Shown here piece after piece: positions 26,751-40,900 of a stretch of 64,000 bases of DNA. The stretch spans positions 3,832,201-3,896,200 of the forward strand of contig OY759268.1 in the NCBI GenBank assembly GCA_963662155.1, given 5' to 3'. The position numbers and the translations under genes were made by a program. Under the pieces are notes generated by a model. The model searched no databases, was not told the DNA's origin, and saw nothing but the letters and a program-made list of their open reading frames with translations. Each line of letters begins with the position of its first letter. Position 1 is the stretch's first letter. This DNA is from Lamellibrachia columna (taxonomy: Eukaryota; Annelida; Polychaeta; Sabellida; Siboglinidae).

Positions 26751-27258
26751 TCACTCACGAGAGTAAATCCTATGGAGTTCATCTCCATTAATAAATGCCT
26801 TTTTCTCAATCTATCATTGGGTAAATGCTGTGTACTTCATCACTTAAGAGTTAATGCTGTGGACTCCATCGCTTATAAGAAAATGTCATGTATTCGATAT
26901 CAGAGGAGTAAATACTGGGTACTAGATTTCTTATGAGTATATGTTGTGGACATCGTCTCTCGTGAGTAAATACTATGTTCTCCATCTCCCATTAATAAAT
27001 GCTGTGTACTCCTCTCAAGTCTCAAGAGTATATTCTGTGGAATCAACATCTAATGAGTGTATGCTGTGTATGTAATCTCTCAACAATAAAAGCTGTGTAT
27101 ACCATCTTTAATGAACAAATGCTGTGGATACCATCTCTCATGAGTAAATGCTGTGTACCCCATCTCTCATAAGTATATGTCGTGTACTCCATCTCTCATG
27201 AATAAATGCTGTGTGATCCACCTACCAAGAATAAATGCTGTGGATTGGTAATTGGTGT

Positions 27259-27360
27259 GGCCTAGTGTTGAAGAAGAAGGGGAATCAAAAATCAAGGACC
27301 GGTTTCGTTGCCAGCCTCACCCCAGACTGTTGGGAAAGGAAGCAGCGCAATAATTGCATA
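27259..27360 (+). repeat. X module
   Basis: GGCCTAGTGTTGAAGAAGAA, AGGACCGGTTTCGTTGCCAG, CCTCACCCCAGACTGTTGGG, then GCGCAATAATTGCAT. Confidence 0.8.
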
Positions 27361-29169
27361 TCTTATGTGTAAATGCTGTGGAATCCATCTCACATTAGGA
27401 AAAGCTGTGGACTCCATCTCTTGAGTGTCTATGCTGTTGACTCCATCCATATTAAATAAATTATGTGGACTCCATTTCTTATTAGTAAAAGTTGTCCAAT
27501 CCATCTCTCACGAGAGTAAATGCTGTGGAATCCATCGCTCACGAGAGTATATCCTATGGACTCCATCTGTCATCAATAAATGCCTTGTACTCAATCTGTC
27601 ATTGGGTAAATGCTGTGAACTTCATCAATTAAGAGTAAATTTTGTGGATTCCATTGCTCATGAGGATATGTCATGTACTCGATCTCTTTGGAGTAAATAC
27701 TGTGTTCTCAATTTCTTATGGGTATATGTTGTGGACTCCGTCTCTCATGAATAAATACCATGTTCTCAAACTAACATTAATAAATGCTGTGTACTATATC
27801 TCTCAAGAGTAAATGCTGTGGAAGCCATCTGTCATGAATATAGGTTGTGTATTCCATCTCTCAAGATTAAATGCTGTGTATACCATCTCTAATGAGAACA
27901 TTTTGTCTTGGGTAAATGTTCTGAACTCTATCTCTCATTCGTAAATTTTGTTGGCTACATCTCTCATTAGTTTATGCTGTGGACAGGATCCCTGATGAGT
28001 AAATGCTATGAACTCCATCTTTCAAGTGTAAATGTTGTGGACGCCATCTCCTATCAGTAAATACTGTATCCTCCATCTCTCATGAGTAAATGGTGTGTAC
28101 TCTACCTCTCAAGAATAAATGCTTGTACACAATCTCTCATCAGTAAATGCAGTGGACTCCATCTCTCGTGAGTAAATGCTCTTTACCCCATCACTTATGA
28201 GTGTATGTCGTGTACTCCTTCTCGCATGAGTAAATGCTGCGTTATCTATATACCAAGAATATATACAGTGGACTCCATTTGTCATATGTAAGTGTCATGT
28301 ACTTCACCTGTCTTGAGAATATATTGTGTGCTACATATATCAATGCTGTGTACGGGCTACAGGAAAATGAGGAGAGCAAACATAGCATCTATCATGTGAA
28401 AATGCTGAGGACTCCTTCTTTCAAGAGCACATAAAGTGTACTCCATATCTCGTCAATAAAATATGTGGAACTCATCTCTTGAGAGTTAATGCTTTGGACT
28501 TGATCAATCATGAGAAAATGCTGTTCAAGCTATCTCTCATCAATATATGTAGTTGATTTCATCAGGCACGAGGGAAAATCCTATGGAGTCCATCTCTCAT
28601 CAATAAATGCCTTTTTCTCAATCTATCATTGGGTAAATGCTGTGTACTTCATCACTTAAGAGTTAATGCTGTGGACTCCATGTCTTATAAGATAATGTGA
28701 TGTTTTCGATCTGTGAGGAATAAATACTGTGTACTCGATTTCTCATGAGCATATGTTGTGGACTCCGTCTCTCATGAGTAAATACCATGTTCTCAATCTC
28801 CCATTAGTAAATGCAGTGTACTTCTCCTCTCACGAGTATATGCTGTGGAATCGATATTTAATGAGTGTATGCTGTGTATTGAATCTCTCAAGAATAAACC
28901 TTGTGTACACCAACTCTAATGAGTAAATGTTGTGGACTCCATCTCTCATTCTTTAATTATGCTGGCCACATCTCTCATGAGCATATGCTGTGGACACCAT
29001 CTCTCATAAGTAAATACTATGGACTCCAACTCTAATTAGAAAATGTCACTCGATCTTTTATAAGTAAACGCTGTGTACTCCGTCACTGATGAATATATTT
29101 TGTGGAATCCATCTTTCTAAAGAAATTGCTGTGGACCCCATATTTTTCAGAAAGTGTGTACACCATCTC

Positions 29170-32100
29170 TCATGAGCATATGCTGTGGACATCATCTCTA
29201 ATGATTAAATGCTGTGTACCCCATCTCTCATGAGTATATGTCGTGTACTCCTTCTCTCATGAATAAATGCTGTGTAATCAATATATACCAAGAATAAATG
29301 CAGTGGATTCCATCTCTCATGTGTACTTATCATGTACGTCATCTCTCGTGAGAATATATTGTGGAATCCATCGCTCCTGAGCAAATGCTGTGTACGGCTA
29401 CAGGGAAAAGGAGGAGAGCAACAGTAACATCTATAATGTGTAAATGCTGTGGATTCCTTCTTTCAAGAGTAAATAACATGTACTCCATATCTCGTCAATA
29501 AAAGCTGTGGAACCCTTCTCTTGAGAGTAGACGATTTGGACTGCATCAGTCATGACAAAATACTGTTGACGCCATCTCTCATGAATATATGCAGTAGACT
29601 CCATCTCTCACGTGTGAATGATGTGGCCTCGAACTCTCGGGAATAAATGCTATGTACCCCACATCTTTTGCGAAAATGTTGCTAACTCCAACTCTAATGG
29701 GTAAATGTTTTGGGGTCCATCTTTCATAAGGAATTCTCGCGTAATCCATCTCTCAAAAGTAAATGCTACAAAATCCATCTCTCATGAGTATATACAGTGT
29801 ATTCCATCTCTCAAGAGAAAATGCTGTGTATTCCATATCTTGAGAGTCAATGCTGTGGACTCCGTAGTGATGAAGAAGAAGGGGAAACAAAAATCAATGA
29901 CCTGTTTCGTAGCCAGCCTCATCCCGGACTAAAGGGGATACTGTGTACTTCATCTTCCATGAGTATATGCTGTGTATTCCATCTCTCAAGATTAAATGCT
30001 GTGTATACCATCTCTAACGAGTAAATGTTGTGGATTCCGTCTCTTATTCGTAAATTCTGTTGGCTACATCTCTCATGAGAATATGCTGTAGACACCATCT
30101 TTGATGAGTAAATGCTGTGAACTCCATCTCTCAAGAGTAAATGTTGTGGACGCCATCTCTCATAAGTAAATACCGTATTCTCCATCTGTCATGAGTAAAT
30201 GCTGTGTACCCCATCTCTCAAGATTAAATACTGTATACTCAATATCTCATCAGTAAATGCAGTGGACTCCATATCACATGAGTAAATGATGTGTACCCCC
30301 ATATCTCATGAATATATGTCGTGTAATCCTTCACTCATGAATAAATGCTGTGTAATCCATCTACCAAAAATAAATGCTGTGGACTCCATCTCTCATGTGT
30401 AATTGTTATGTACGTCATCTCTCTTGAGAATATATTGTGGACTCCATCTCTCATGAGTAAATGCTGTGTACGGGCTACAAGGAAAAGGAGGAGAGCAACA
30501 ACAGCATATATCATGTGAAAATGCTGTGGACTCCTTTTTCAAGAGTAAATAATGTGTACACCATATGTCGTCAATAAAATCTGTGGAATCCATCTCTTGA
30601 GAGTAAACGATTTGGACTGCATCAGTCATGACAAATTGCTGTTGAAGCCATCTCTCATGAATATATACAGTGGACTCCATCTCTCACGGGTAAATACTGT
30701 GGCCTCCAACTCGCGTGAATAAATGCTACGTACACAACCTGTGTTGTGAAAATGTTGCTATCTCTATCTCTAATGGGTAAATGTTGTGGGTTCCATCACT
30801 CATAAAGAATCCTCGCGTACTCCATCTCTCAAAAGTATATGCTATGAAATCCATGTCTCATGATTATATACAGTGTATTACATCTCACATGAGAAAATGC
30901 TGTGTGTTCCATAATCTTGGGAGTCAATGCTGTGGACTCCGTATCTCGTAAATGATGTGGACTCCTTCTCTCCTTTGTAAATGTTGTGAACTAGTGATGA
31001 AGTTGAAGGGAAAACAAAAATCGACGAAAAGTATCGATGCCAGCTCTCGTGTGTAAATTTTGTAAACTCCATATGTTGTGAGTAAATGTTGCGGATTCCA
31101 CCTCTCACGAGTAATCTCTGCCATCTCTTGTGAGTGAATACTGTGGAAGCCATCTGTCCTGACGAAATGCTGCTGACTCCATATCTCCTGTGAAAAAAGT
31201 TGTGAACTCCAACTCTCATTGGTAAATATTATGTACTCCATCTCTCAAGAATATATGCTGTGGAAGCATTGTTTTATGAGTAAATGTGGTTGGCTCCGTC
31301 TCTCCTTAGTAAATGGTGTGGAATAGTGACGAAGAAGAAGGGGAAACAAAAATCAATGACCGGTATCGTAGCCAGACTCAACCCGGACTACAGGGGATTA
31401 TTTGTGGTCCATCTCTCATGAGTATATGCTGTGTATTCCTTCTCTCAAGATTAAATGTTGTGTATACCATCTCTAATGAGTACATGTTGTGGATTCCGTC
31501 TCTCATTCGTAAATTCTGTTGGCTGCATCTATCATGAGATTATGCTGTGGACACCATCTTTGATGAGTAAATGCTGTGTACTCCATCTCTCAAGATTAAA
31601 TGCTGTGTACCCAATATATCATCAGTAAATGCAGTGGACTCCATATCTCATCAGTAAATGCTGTACACCCCCAACTCTCATAAATATATGTCGTGTACTC
31701 CTTCACTCATGAATAAATGTTGTGTAATCCATCTAGCAAAAATAAATGCTGTAGACTCCATCTCTCATGTGTAATTATCTTGTACGTCATCTCTCTTGAG
31801 AATATATTGTGGACTCCATCTCTCATGAGTAAATGCTGTGTACGGGCTACAGAAAAAAGGAGTATAACAACAACAGCATATATCATGTGTAAATGCTGTG
31901 GACTCCTTTTTCAAGAGTAAATAATGTTTACTCCATATATCTTCAATAAAAGCTGTGGAACCCATCTCTTGAGAGTAAACGATTTGGACTGCAAAAGTCA
32001 TGACAAAATGCTGTTGACGCCATCTCTCATGAATATATGCAGTGGACTCCATCTCTCACGGGTAAATGTTGTGGCCTCCAACTCTCGTGAATAAATGCTA

Positions 32101-33565
32101 TGTACCCCACCTCTCTTGTGAAAATGTTGCTATCTCTATCTCTAATGGGTAAATGTTGTGGGTTCCATCTCTCATCAAGAATTCTCGCGTACTCCATCTC
32201 TCCAAAGTATATGCTACGTAATCCATGTCTCATGAGTATATACTGTGTATTCCATCTCACAAGAGAAAATGCTGTGTGTTCCATATCTTGGGAGACAATG
32301 CTGTGGACTCCATATCTCGTAAATGCTGTGGACTCCTTCTCTGCTTTGCAAGTGTTGTGGATTATTAGTGAAGATGAAGGGACATAAAAATCGACGTTTA
32401 CTCCATACGTTGTGAGTAAACGTTGTTGACTCCATCTCTCATGAGTAACTGCTTTGGATTCCATCTCTTGAGATTGACTATTGTGGACGCCATCTATCGG
32501 GAACAAATGCGTTGGACTCCAACTATTGTGGGTAAATATGATGTACTCCATCTCTCAACATTAAATGCTGTGGACGCATTCTATCATGAGTAAATGTTAT
32601 TGGCTCCGTCTCTCCTTAGTAAATGGTGTGGATTAGGGAAGAAGAAGAATGGGAAACAAAAACCAATGACCGGTATCGTTTCCAGCCTCACCTCGGACTG
32701 CAGGGAAAGAAAAGAGCGCAACAATTGCATCTCTCATGTGTAAATGCTGTGGACTCCATCTCTCTTCAGAAAAAGCTGTGGACTCCATATCTTGAGTGTC
32801 TATACTGTGGACTCCATCTATATTAAGTAAATTATGTGGGCTACATTTTTTACTAGTAAACGTTGTTCAATCCATATCTCAACAGAGTAAATGCTGTGGA
32901 CTCTATAGCTCCCTACTGTAAATCCTATGGACTCCATATGTCATAAATAAATGCCTTTTACTCCATCTGTCATTGGATAAATGCTGTGTACTTCATCATT
33001 TAAGAGTACATATTGAGGAATCCACCATTCATGAGAAAATATCTTGTATTCGATCTCTTTGGGGTAAATACAGTGTACTCAATTTCTCATGAGTGTATGT
33101 TATGGACTCCGTCTCTCATAAGTAAATATTATGTTCTCAATCTCACTTTAATAAATGTTGCGTACTACATCTCTCAAGAGTAAATGCTGTGGAGGCCATC
33201 TCTCGTGAGTATAGCCTGTTTATTCCATCTCTCAAGATTAAATGCTGTGTATACCGTCTCTAATGAGTAAATGTTGTGGAATACATCTCTCTTGAGTAAA
33301 TGTTCTGAACTCCATCTCTTATTCGTAAATTATGTTGGCTGCATCTCTTATGAGTATATGCTGTGTACACCATCCGTGAAGAGTAAATGCTATTAGAGTA
33401 AATGCTGCGGACTCCATCTCTTGTAAGTAAATGTTGTGTACTCCATATCTCACGAGTAACTGCCTTGGACTCCATCTCTTCACATTGAATACTGTGTACT
33501 CCATCTCTCAAGAGTAAACGATGTTTACTTCTTCTCTCATGAGTACATGTCGTATACTCTTTCTC
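29170..33565 (+). repeat. 4.4-kb higher-order block, copy 1
   Basis: Near-identical to 33566-37970. Module pairs line up: Y 29389/33783, X 29866/34255, Y 30469/34861, Z 30985/35388, X 31320/35714, Y 31840/36325, Z 32343/36838 and X 32633/37112. The offset is 4,401 bp at the CGGTATCG core of the X at 31361/35762. Confidence 0.88.
32633..32731 (+). repeat. X module
   Basis: GGATTAGGGAAGAAGAAGAA, CAATGACCGGTATCGTTTCC, CACCTCGGACTGCAGGGAAA, then GCGCAACAATTGCAT. The CTGCAGGG variant is shared with the inverted copy at 657-752, which links these two subfamilies. Confidence 0.85.
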
Positions 33566-36500
33566 TCAGGAGTATATGCTGCGTTTACCATCTCTCAAAA
33601 TTAAATGCTGTGTACCCCATCTCTCATGAGTATATGTCTTGTACTCCTTCTCTCGTGAATAAATGCTGTGTAATCCATCTACCAAGAATAAATGCTGTGG
33701 ATTCCATCTCTCATGTGTACATTTCATGTAATTCATCTCTCGTGAGAATATATTGTGGAATCCATCGCCCCTGACCAAATGCTGTGTATGGGCTACAGGG
33801 AAAAGGAGGAGAGCATCAGTAACATCTATAATGTGTAAATGCTGTGTATTCCTTCTTTCAAGAGTAAATAATATGTACTCCATATCTCGTCAATAAAAGC
33901 TGTGGAACCCTTCTCTTGAAAGTAGACGATTTGGACTGCATCAGTCATGAAAAAATACTGTTGACGCCATCTCTCATGAATATATGCAATGGACTCCATC
34001 TCTCACGTGTAAATGCTGTGGCCTCGAACTCTTGGGAATAAATGCTATGTACCCCACATCTTTTGCGAAAATGTTGCTAACTCCAACTCTAATGGGTAAA
34101 TGTTTTGGGTTCCATCTCTCATAAGGAATTCTCGCGTACTCTATCTCTCAAAAGTAAATGCTACAAAATCCATCTCTCATGAGTATATACAGTGTATTCC
34201 ATCTCTCAAGAGAAAATGCTGTGTATTCCATATCTTGAGAGTCAATGCTGTGGACTCCGTAGTGATGAAGAAGCAGGGGAAACAAAAATCAATGACCTGT
34301 TTCGTAGCCAGCCTCATCCTGGACTAAAGGGGATACTGTGTACTCCATCTTCCATGAGTATATGCTGTGTATTCCATTTCTCAAGATTAAATGCTGTGTA
34401 TACCATCTCTAACGAGTAAATGTTGTGGATTCCGTCTCTCATTCGTAAATTCTGTTGGCTACATCTCTCATGAGAATATGCTGTAGACACCATCTTTGAT
34501 GAGTAAATGCTGTGAACTCCATCTCTCAAGAGTAAATGTTGTGGACGCCATCTCTCATAAGTAAATACCGTATTCTCCATCTGTCATGAGTAAATGCTGT
34601 GTACTCCATCTCTCAAGATTAAATACTGTGTACTCAATATCTCATCAGTAAATGCAGTGGACTCCATATCACATGAGTAAATGATGTGTACCCCCATATC
34701 TCATGAATATATGTCGTGTAATCCTTCACTCATGAATAAATGCTGTGTAATCCATCTAGCAAAAATAAATGCTGCGGACTCCATATCTCATGTGTAATTG
34801 TTATGTACGTCATCTCTCTGGAGAATATATTGTGGACTCCATCTCTCATGAGTAAATGCTGTGTACGGGCTACAAGGAAAAGGAGGAGAGCAACAACATC
34901 ATATATCATGTGAAAATGCTGTGGACTCCTTTTTCAAGAGTAAATAATGTGTACACCATATGTCGTCAATAAAATCTGTGGAACCCATCTCTTGAGAGTA
35001 AACGATTTGGACTGCATCAGTCATGACAAATTGCTGTTGAAGCCATCTCTCATGAATATATACAGTGGACTCCATCTCTCACGGGTAAATACTGTGGCCT
35101 CCAACTCGCGTGAATAAATGCTACGTACACAACCTGTGTTGTGAAAATGTTGCTATCTCTATCTCTAATGGGTAAATGTTGTGGGTTCCATCACTCATAA
35201 AGAATCCTCGCGTACTCCATCTCTCAAAAGTATATGCTATGAAATCCATGTCTCATGATTATATACAGTGTATTACATCTCACATGAGAAAATGCTGTGT
35301 GTTCCATAATCTTGGGAGTCAATGCTGTGGACTCCGTATCTCGTAAATGATGTGGACTCCTTCTCTCCTTTGTAAATGTTGTGAACTAGTGATGAAGTAG
35401 AAGGGAAAACAAAAATCGACGAAAAGTATCGATGCCAGCTCTCGTGTGTAAATTTTGTAAACTCCATATGTTGTGAGTAAATGTTGCGGATTCTACCTCT
35501 CATGAGTAACTGCTTTGGATGCCATCTCTTGTGAGTGAATACTGTGGAAGCCATATGTCCTGACGAAATGCTGCTGACTCCATATCTCCTGTGAAAAAAG
35601 TTGTGAACTCCAACTCTCATTGGTAAATATTATGTACTCCATCTCTCAAGAATATATGCTGTGGAAGCATTGTTTTATGAGTAAATGTTGTTGGCTCCGT
35701 CTCTCCTTAGCAAATCGTGTGGAATAGTGACGAAGAAGAAGGGGAAACAAAAAATAATGACCGGTATCGTAGCCAGACTCAACCCGGACTACAGGGGATT
35801 ATTTGTGGTCCATCTCTCATGAGTATATGCTGTGTATTCCTTCTCTCAAGATTAAATGTTGTGTATACCATCTCTAATGAGTACATGTTGCGGATTCAAT
35901 CTCTCATTCGTAAATTCTGTTGGCTGCATCTATCATGAGATTATGCTGTGGACACCATCTCTGATAAATAAATGCTGTGAAGTCCATATCACAAGATTAA
36001 ATGTTGTGGACGCCATCTCTCATAAGTAAATAACGTATTCTCCATTTGTCATGAGTAAATGTTGTGTACTCCATCTCTCAAGATTAAATGCTGTGTACCC
36101 AATATCTCATCAGTAAATGCAGTGGACTCCATATCTCATCAGTAAATGCTGTACACCCCCAACTCTCATGAATATATGTCGTGTACTCCTTCACTCATGA
36201 ATAAATGTTGTGTAATCCATCTAGCAAAAATAAATGCTGTAGACTCCATCTCTCATGTGTAATTATCTTGTACGTCATCTCTCTTGAGAATATATTGTGG
36301 ACTCCATCTCTAATGAGTAAATACTGTGTACGGGCTACAGAAAAAAGGAGGAGAGCAACAACAGCATATATAATGTGAAAATGCTGTGGACTCCTTTTTC
36401 AAGAGTAAATAATGTTTACTCCATATGTCTTTAATAAAAGCTGTGGAACCCATCTCTTGAGAGTAAATGATTTGGACTGCAAAACTCATGACAAAATGCT

Positions 36501-37970
36501 ATTGACGCCATCTCTCATGAATATATGCAGTGGACTCCATCTCTCCCGGGTAAATGTTGTGGCCTCCAACTCTCGTGAATAAATGCTATGTACCCCACCT
36601 CTCTTGTGAAAATGTTGCTATCTCTATCTCTAATGGGTAAATGTTGTGGGTTCCATCTCTCATAAAGAATTCTCGCGTACTCCTTCTCTAAAAATATATG
36701 CTACGTAATCCATGTCTCATGAGTATATACTGTGTATTCCATCTCACAAGAGAAAATGCTGTGTGTTCCATATCTTGGGAGTCAATGCTGTGGACTCCAT
36801 ATCTCGTAAATGCTGTGGACTCATTCTCTCCTTTGTAAGTGTTGTGGATTATTGGTGAAGATGAAGGGAAATAAAAATCGACGTTTACTCCATACGTTGT
36901 GAGTAAACGTTGTTGACTCCACCTCTCATGAATAACTGCTTTGGATTCAATCTCTTGAGATTGAATATTGTGGACGCTATCTGTCGGGAACAAATGCTTT
37001 GGACTCCAACTATTGTGGGTAAATATGATGTACTCCATCTCTCAAGATTAAATGCTGTGGACGCATTCTATCATGAGTTAATGTTATTGGCTCCGTCTCT
37101 CCTTAGTAAATGGTGTGGATTAGTGAAGAAGAAGAATGGGAAACAAAAACCAATGACCGGTATCGTTGCCAGCCTCACCTCGGACTGCAGGGAAAGAAAG
37201 GAGCGCAACAATTGCATCTCTCATGTGTAAATGCTGTGGACTCCATCTCTCTTCAGAAAAAGATATCTTGAGTGTCTATACTGTGGACTCCATCTATACT
37301 AAGTAAATTATGTGGGCTACATTTTTTACTAGTAAACGTTGTTAAATCCATATCTCAAGAGAGTAAATGCTGTGGACTCTATCGCTCCCTACTGTAAATC
37401 CTATGGACTCCATATGTCATAAATAAATGCCTTGCACTCCATCTGTCATTGGATAAATGCTGTGTACTTCATCATTTAAGAGAAAATATTGAGGACTCCA
37501 CCATTCATGAGAAAATATCTTGTATTCGATCTCAATTTCTCATGAGTGTATGTTATGGATTCCGTCTCTCATGAGTAAATATCATGTTCTCAATCTCACA
37601 TTAATAAATGCTGTTTATTCCATCTCTCAATATTAAATGCTGTGTATACCGTCTCTAATGAGTAAATGTTGTGGACTACATCTCTCTTGAGTAAATGTTC
37701 TGAACTCCATCTCTCATTCGAAAATTATGTTGGCTGCCTATCTCATGAGTATATGCTGTGTACACCATCCGTTATAAGTAAATGCTATTAGAGTAAATGC
37801 TGCGGACTCCATCTCTTGTAAGTAAATGTTGTGTATTCCATATCTCACGAGTAACTGCTTTGGACTCCACCTCTTCACATTGAATACTGTGTACTCCATC
37901 TCTCAAGAGTAATCGATGTTTACTTCTTTTCTCATCAGTACCTGTCGTATACTCTTTCTCTCAGAAATAT
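33566..37970 (+). repeat. 4.4-kb higher-order block, copy 2
   Basis: Direct tandem copy of 29170-33565. The offset rises from 4,401 bp at X 31361/35762 to 4,487 bp at X 32671/37158, because copy 2 carries three extra 29-bp units near 35950-36050. It falls back to about 4,396 bp by 33371/37767. Unit-number slippage has therefore occurred since the block duplicated. Confidence 0.88.
37112..37217 (+). repeat. X module
   Basis: GGATTAGTGAAGAAGAAGAA, CAATGACCGGTATCGTTGCC, CACCTCGGACTGCAGGGAAA, then GCGCAACAATTGCAT. It is the partner of 32633-32731 in the 4.4-kb duplication. Confidence 0.85.
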
Positions 37971-37999
37971 GCTGTGTTTATCATCTCTCAAAATGTAAT

Positions 38000-40900
38000 G
38001 CTATGTACCCAATATCAAACGAGTAAACATTGTAAACTCCATCTCTCATTCGTAAATTCTGTTGGTGCATATCTCATTAGTTCATGTTGTGGCACCATAC
38101 CTCATGAGTAAATGCTGTGAAACTCATCTCTCAAGAGTAAAAGCTAAGGACGCCATCTCTTATGAATAAATTCTCTAATCTCAATCTCTCATGAGTAATT
38201 GCCGTGTACTCCATCTCTCAAGATTAAATGTTGTATACACAATCTCTTTATGTGAAACTGGTGTGGATTCCATTTCTGATGAGTAAATGCAGTGGACTCC
38301 ATTTCTCATCAGTAAACTCTGTTTTCTCCATTTCTCATAAGTAATTGATGTGAAATCCATCTCTAAAGAGTAAACATCATATACTCGATATTTTATCAGT
38401 AAATGTTGTGTACTCGGTCTCTCATAAATATATTTTGTGGACTACATGTCTCAAGAGAAAATGCTGTGGAATCCATCTCTTGGGAGTCAATGCTATGGAC
38501 TCCATATCGTTTCAGTAAATGTGGACACCATCTCTTGAGAGTAAATGCTTTGGACTGCATCAGTCGTTTGAAAATGCAGTGGACACCATATCTTGGAAAT
38601 CAATGCTACGGGCTCCATATCTTGTCAGTAAGTGTGGACTCCATGTCTGATGAGCAAATGCTGTGTTTACCATCTCTCATGTGTAACTTCTGTAGACTCA
38701 ATCTGTTGTGAGTACTTACTGGCCATTCCATATCTTATGAATAAATCCTGTGGATACCACGTGTCATTAGTATATGCAGTGTATTGCATCACTTCAGAGT
38801 AAATGCTGAGTACCCCATTTTTCAGTAATTGCAGTGGACTCCATCTCTCGTGAGTAAATATTTTGTGCTCAATATATAATGAGTAAAAATCATGTTCTCC
38901 ATCTCTCATTACTAATTGCTGTGTACTCCATTTCTCATTAGTAAATACCGTGTTCTCCATTTCTCATGAGTAAATTGTGTGGACTTCATCTCTTATCAGT
39001 TTATATATTGAACTCCATCTTTCATTGGTAAATGCAGTTTACTCCATCTGTCATGAGTATATGTTGTGGACTCCGTCTTTCTAGAGTAAATGCTGCGGAC
39101 TCCTTATATCAAGAGGGACTGCTTTGGATTGCATCTCTTGACATTAAATACTGTGTTCTCCATATCTCAAGAGAAAACCTTGTTTACTCCTTCTCTCATA
39201 AGTACATGTCGTGTATTCCTTCTCTCATGAGTAAATGCTGTGTACTCCGTATGCTGTGGGTTTAACCTCTTTTGAGTAAATACTTTGGAGGCCACCTCTC
39301 ATGAGTAAATGCTGTGGACCCCATCCCCCATGAGTCAATGTGGACTTCATATCTTATGAGAAAAAAACGTGTACTCCATGTATCTTGAGGAAATGTTGTG
39401 TTCTCCCTCTATCATGAGTAAATTCTGTGGAATCCATGTGAAAATATTGTCAACTCCAAATCTCGTGACAAAATACTACCTACTCCGTCTCACACGTGTT
39501 AATGCAGTGGACTCTATATATATTATAAATAAATGCCTTAAATGCCCTCCATACCTTATGAGTAAATGCCGTGTCCCCACCTCACGTGAGTACATTCTAT
39601 GTGCCCAAACTATCATGAGTACATTCTGTAGAATCCATCTCTCATGAGTATATGCTGTGTTTTCCACCTCTCAAAATTAAATGCTGTGTACCCGTTATCA
39701 AATGAGTAAAGGCTGTGGACGCCATCTCTTATGAGTAAATACTGTAATCTCCATCTCTCATGAGTAAATGCTGTGTAATCCATCTCCCAAGATTAAATAA
39801 TGTGTACATAATATCTAATGTGTAACTGGTGTGGACTCCATTTCTGATGAGTAAATGCAGTGGACTCCATTTCTCATCAGTAAATTAAGTGTACTCCATC
39901 TATCATAAGTAATTAATGTGAAACCCATTTCTAAAGAGTAAATATCGTGTACTCGATCTTTTATGAGTAAATGTGTACTCGGTCTCTCATAAGTATATTT
40001 TGTGGAATCCATCTCTCAAAAGAAAATGCTGTGGACTCCATCTCTTGGAAGTCAATGCTATGGATTCCACATCTTTTCAGTAAGTGTGAACACCATCTCT
40101 TGAGATTCAATGCTTTGGACTACATCAGTCGTTTGAAAATGCAGTAGACTCCATCACTTGGAAATCAATGCTATGGGCTCCATATCTTGTCAATAAGTAT
40201 GGACTCTATCTCTGATGAGTAATTGCTGTGTTTACCATCTCTCATGTGTAAACGCTGTTGTCTCCATCTGTTGTGAGTAAATACTGGCCATTCCATCTCT
40301 TATGAATAAATCCTGTGGATACCACCTGTCATTAGTAAATGCAGTAGATTGCATCTCTTCAGAGTAAATGCTGAGTACCCATTTTACAGTAATTGCAGTG
40401 GACTCCATCTCTCGTGAGTAAATGTCGTGTGCTCAATATGTAATGAGTAAATATCATGTTAGCCATCTCTCATTATTAAATGCTGAGTACTCCATTTCTC
40501 ATTAGTAAATACCGTGTTCTCCATTTCTCATTAATACATTGTGTGGACTCCATCTCTTATGAGTATATATCTTGAACTCCATCTCTCATTGGTAAATGCA
40601 GTTTACTCCAACTGTCTTGAGTATCAATCTTTCTAGAGTAAATGCTTTGGACTCCATCTCTTGTGAGTAAATATTGTGGACTCCATATCTCACGCGTAAC
40701 TGCTTTGGACTCCTTCACTTGACATTGAATACTGTGTACTCCATCTCTCAAGAGTAAACGCATTTTATTCTTTCTCTCATAAGTACATGTCGTTTATTCC
40801 TTCTCTCATGAGTTAATGCTGTGTACTCCGTATGCTGTGTGTTTCACCTCTTTTGAGTAAATGTTGTGGAGGTCACCTCTCATAAGTAAATGCTGTGGAC

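Larger units (their letters stand above)
26750..38000 (+). repeat. Second class A domain, X-Y-Z cycles
   Basis: The module order is X 27259, Y 28347, Y 29389, X 29866, Y 30469, Z 30985, X 31320, Y 31840, Z 32343, X 32633, Y 33783, X 34255, Y 34861, Z 35388, X 35714, Y 36325, Z 36838, X 37112. X-to-X spacing is mostly 1.31-1.46 kb. The cycle X-Y-Z is kept wherever it is complete. Confidence 0.8.
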
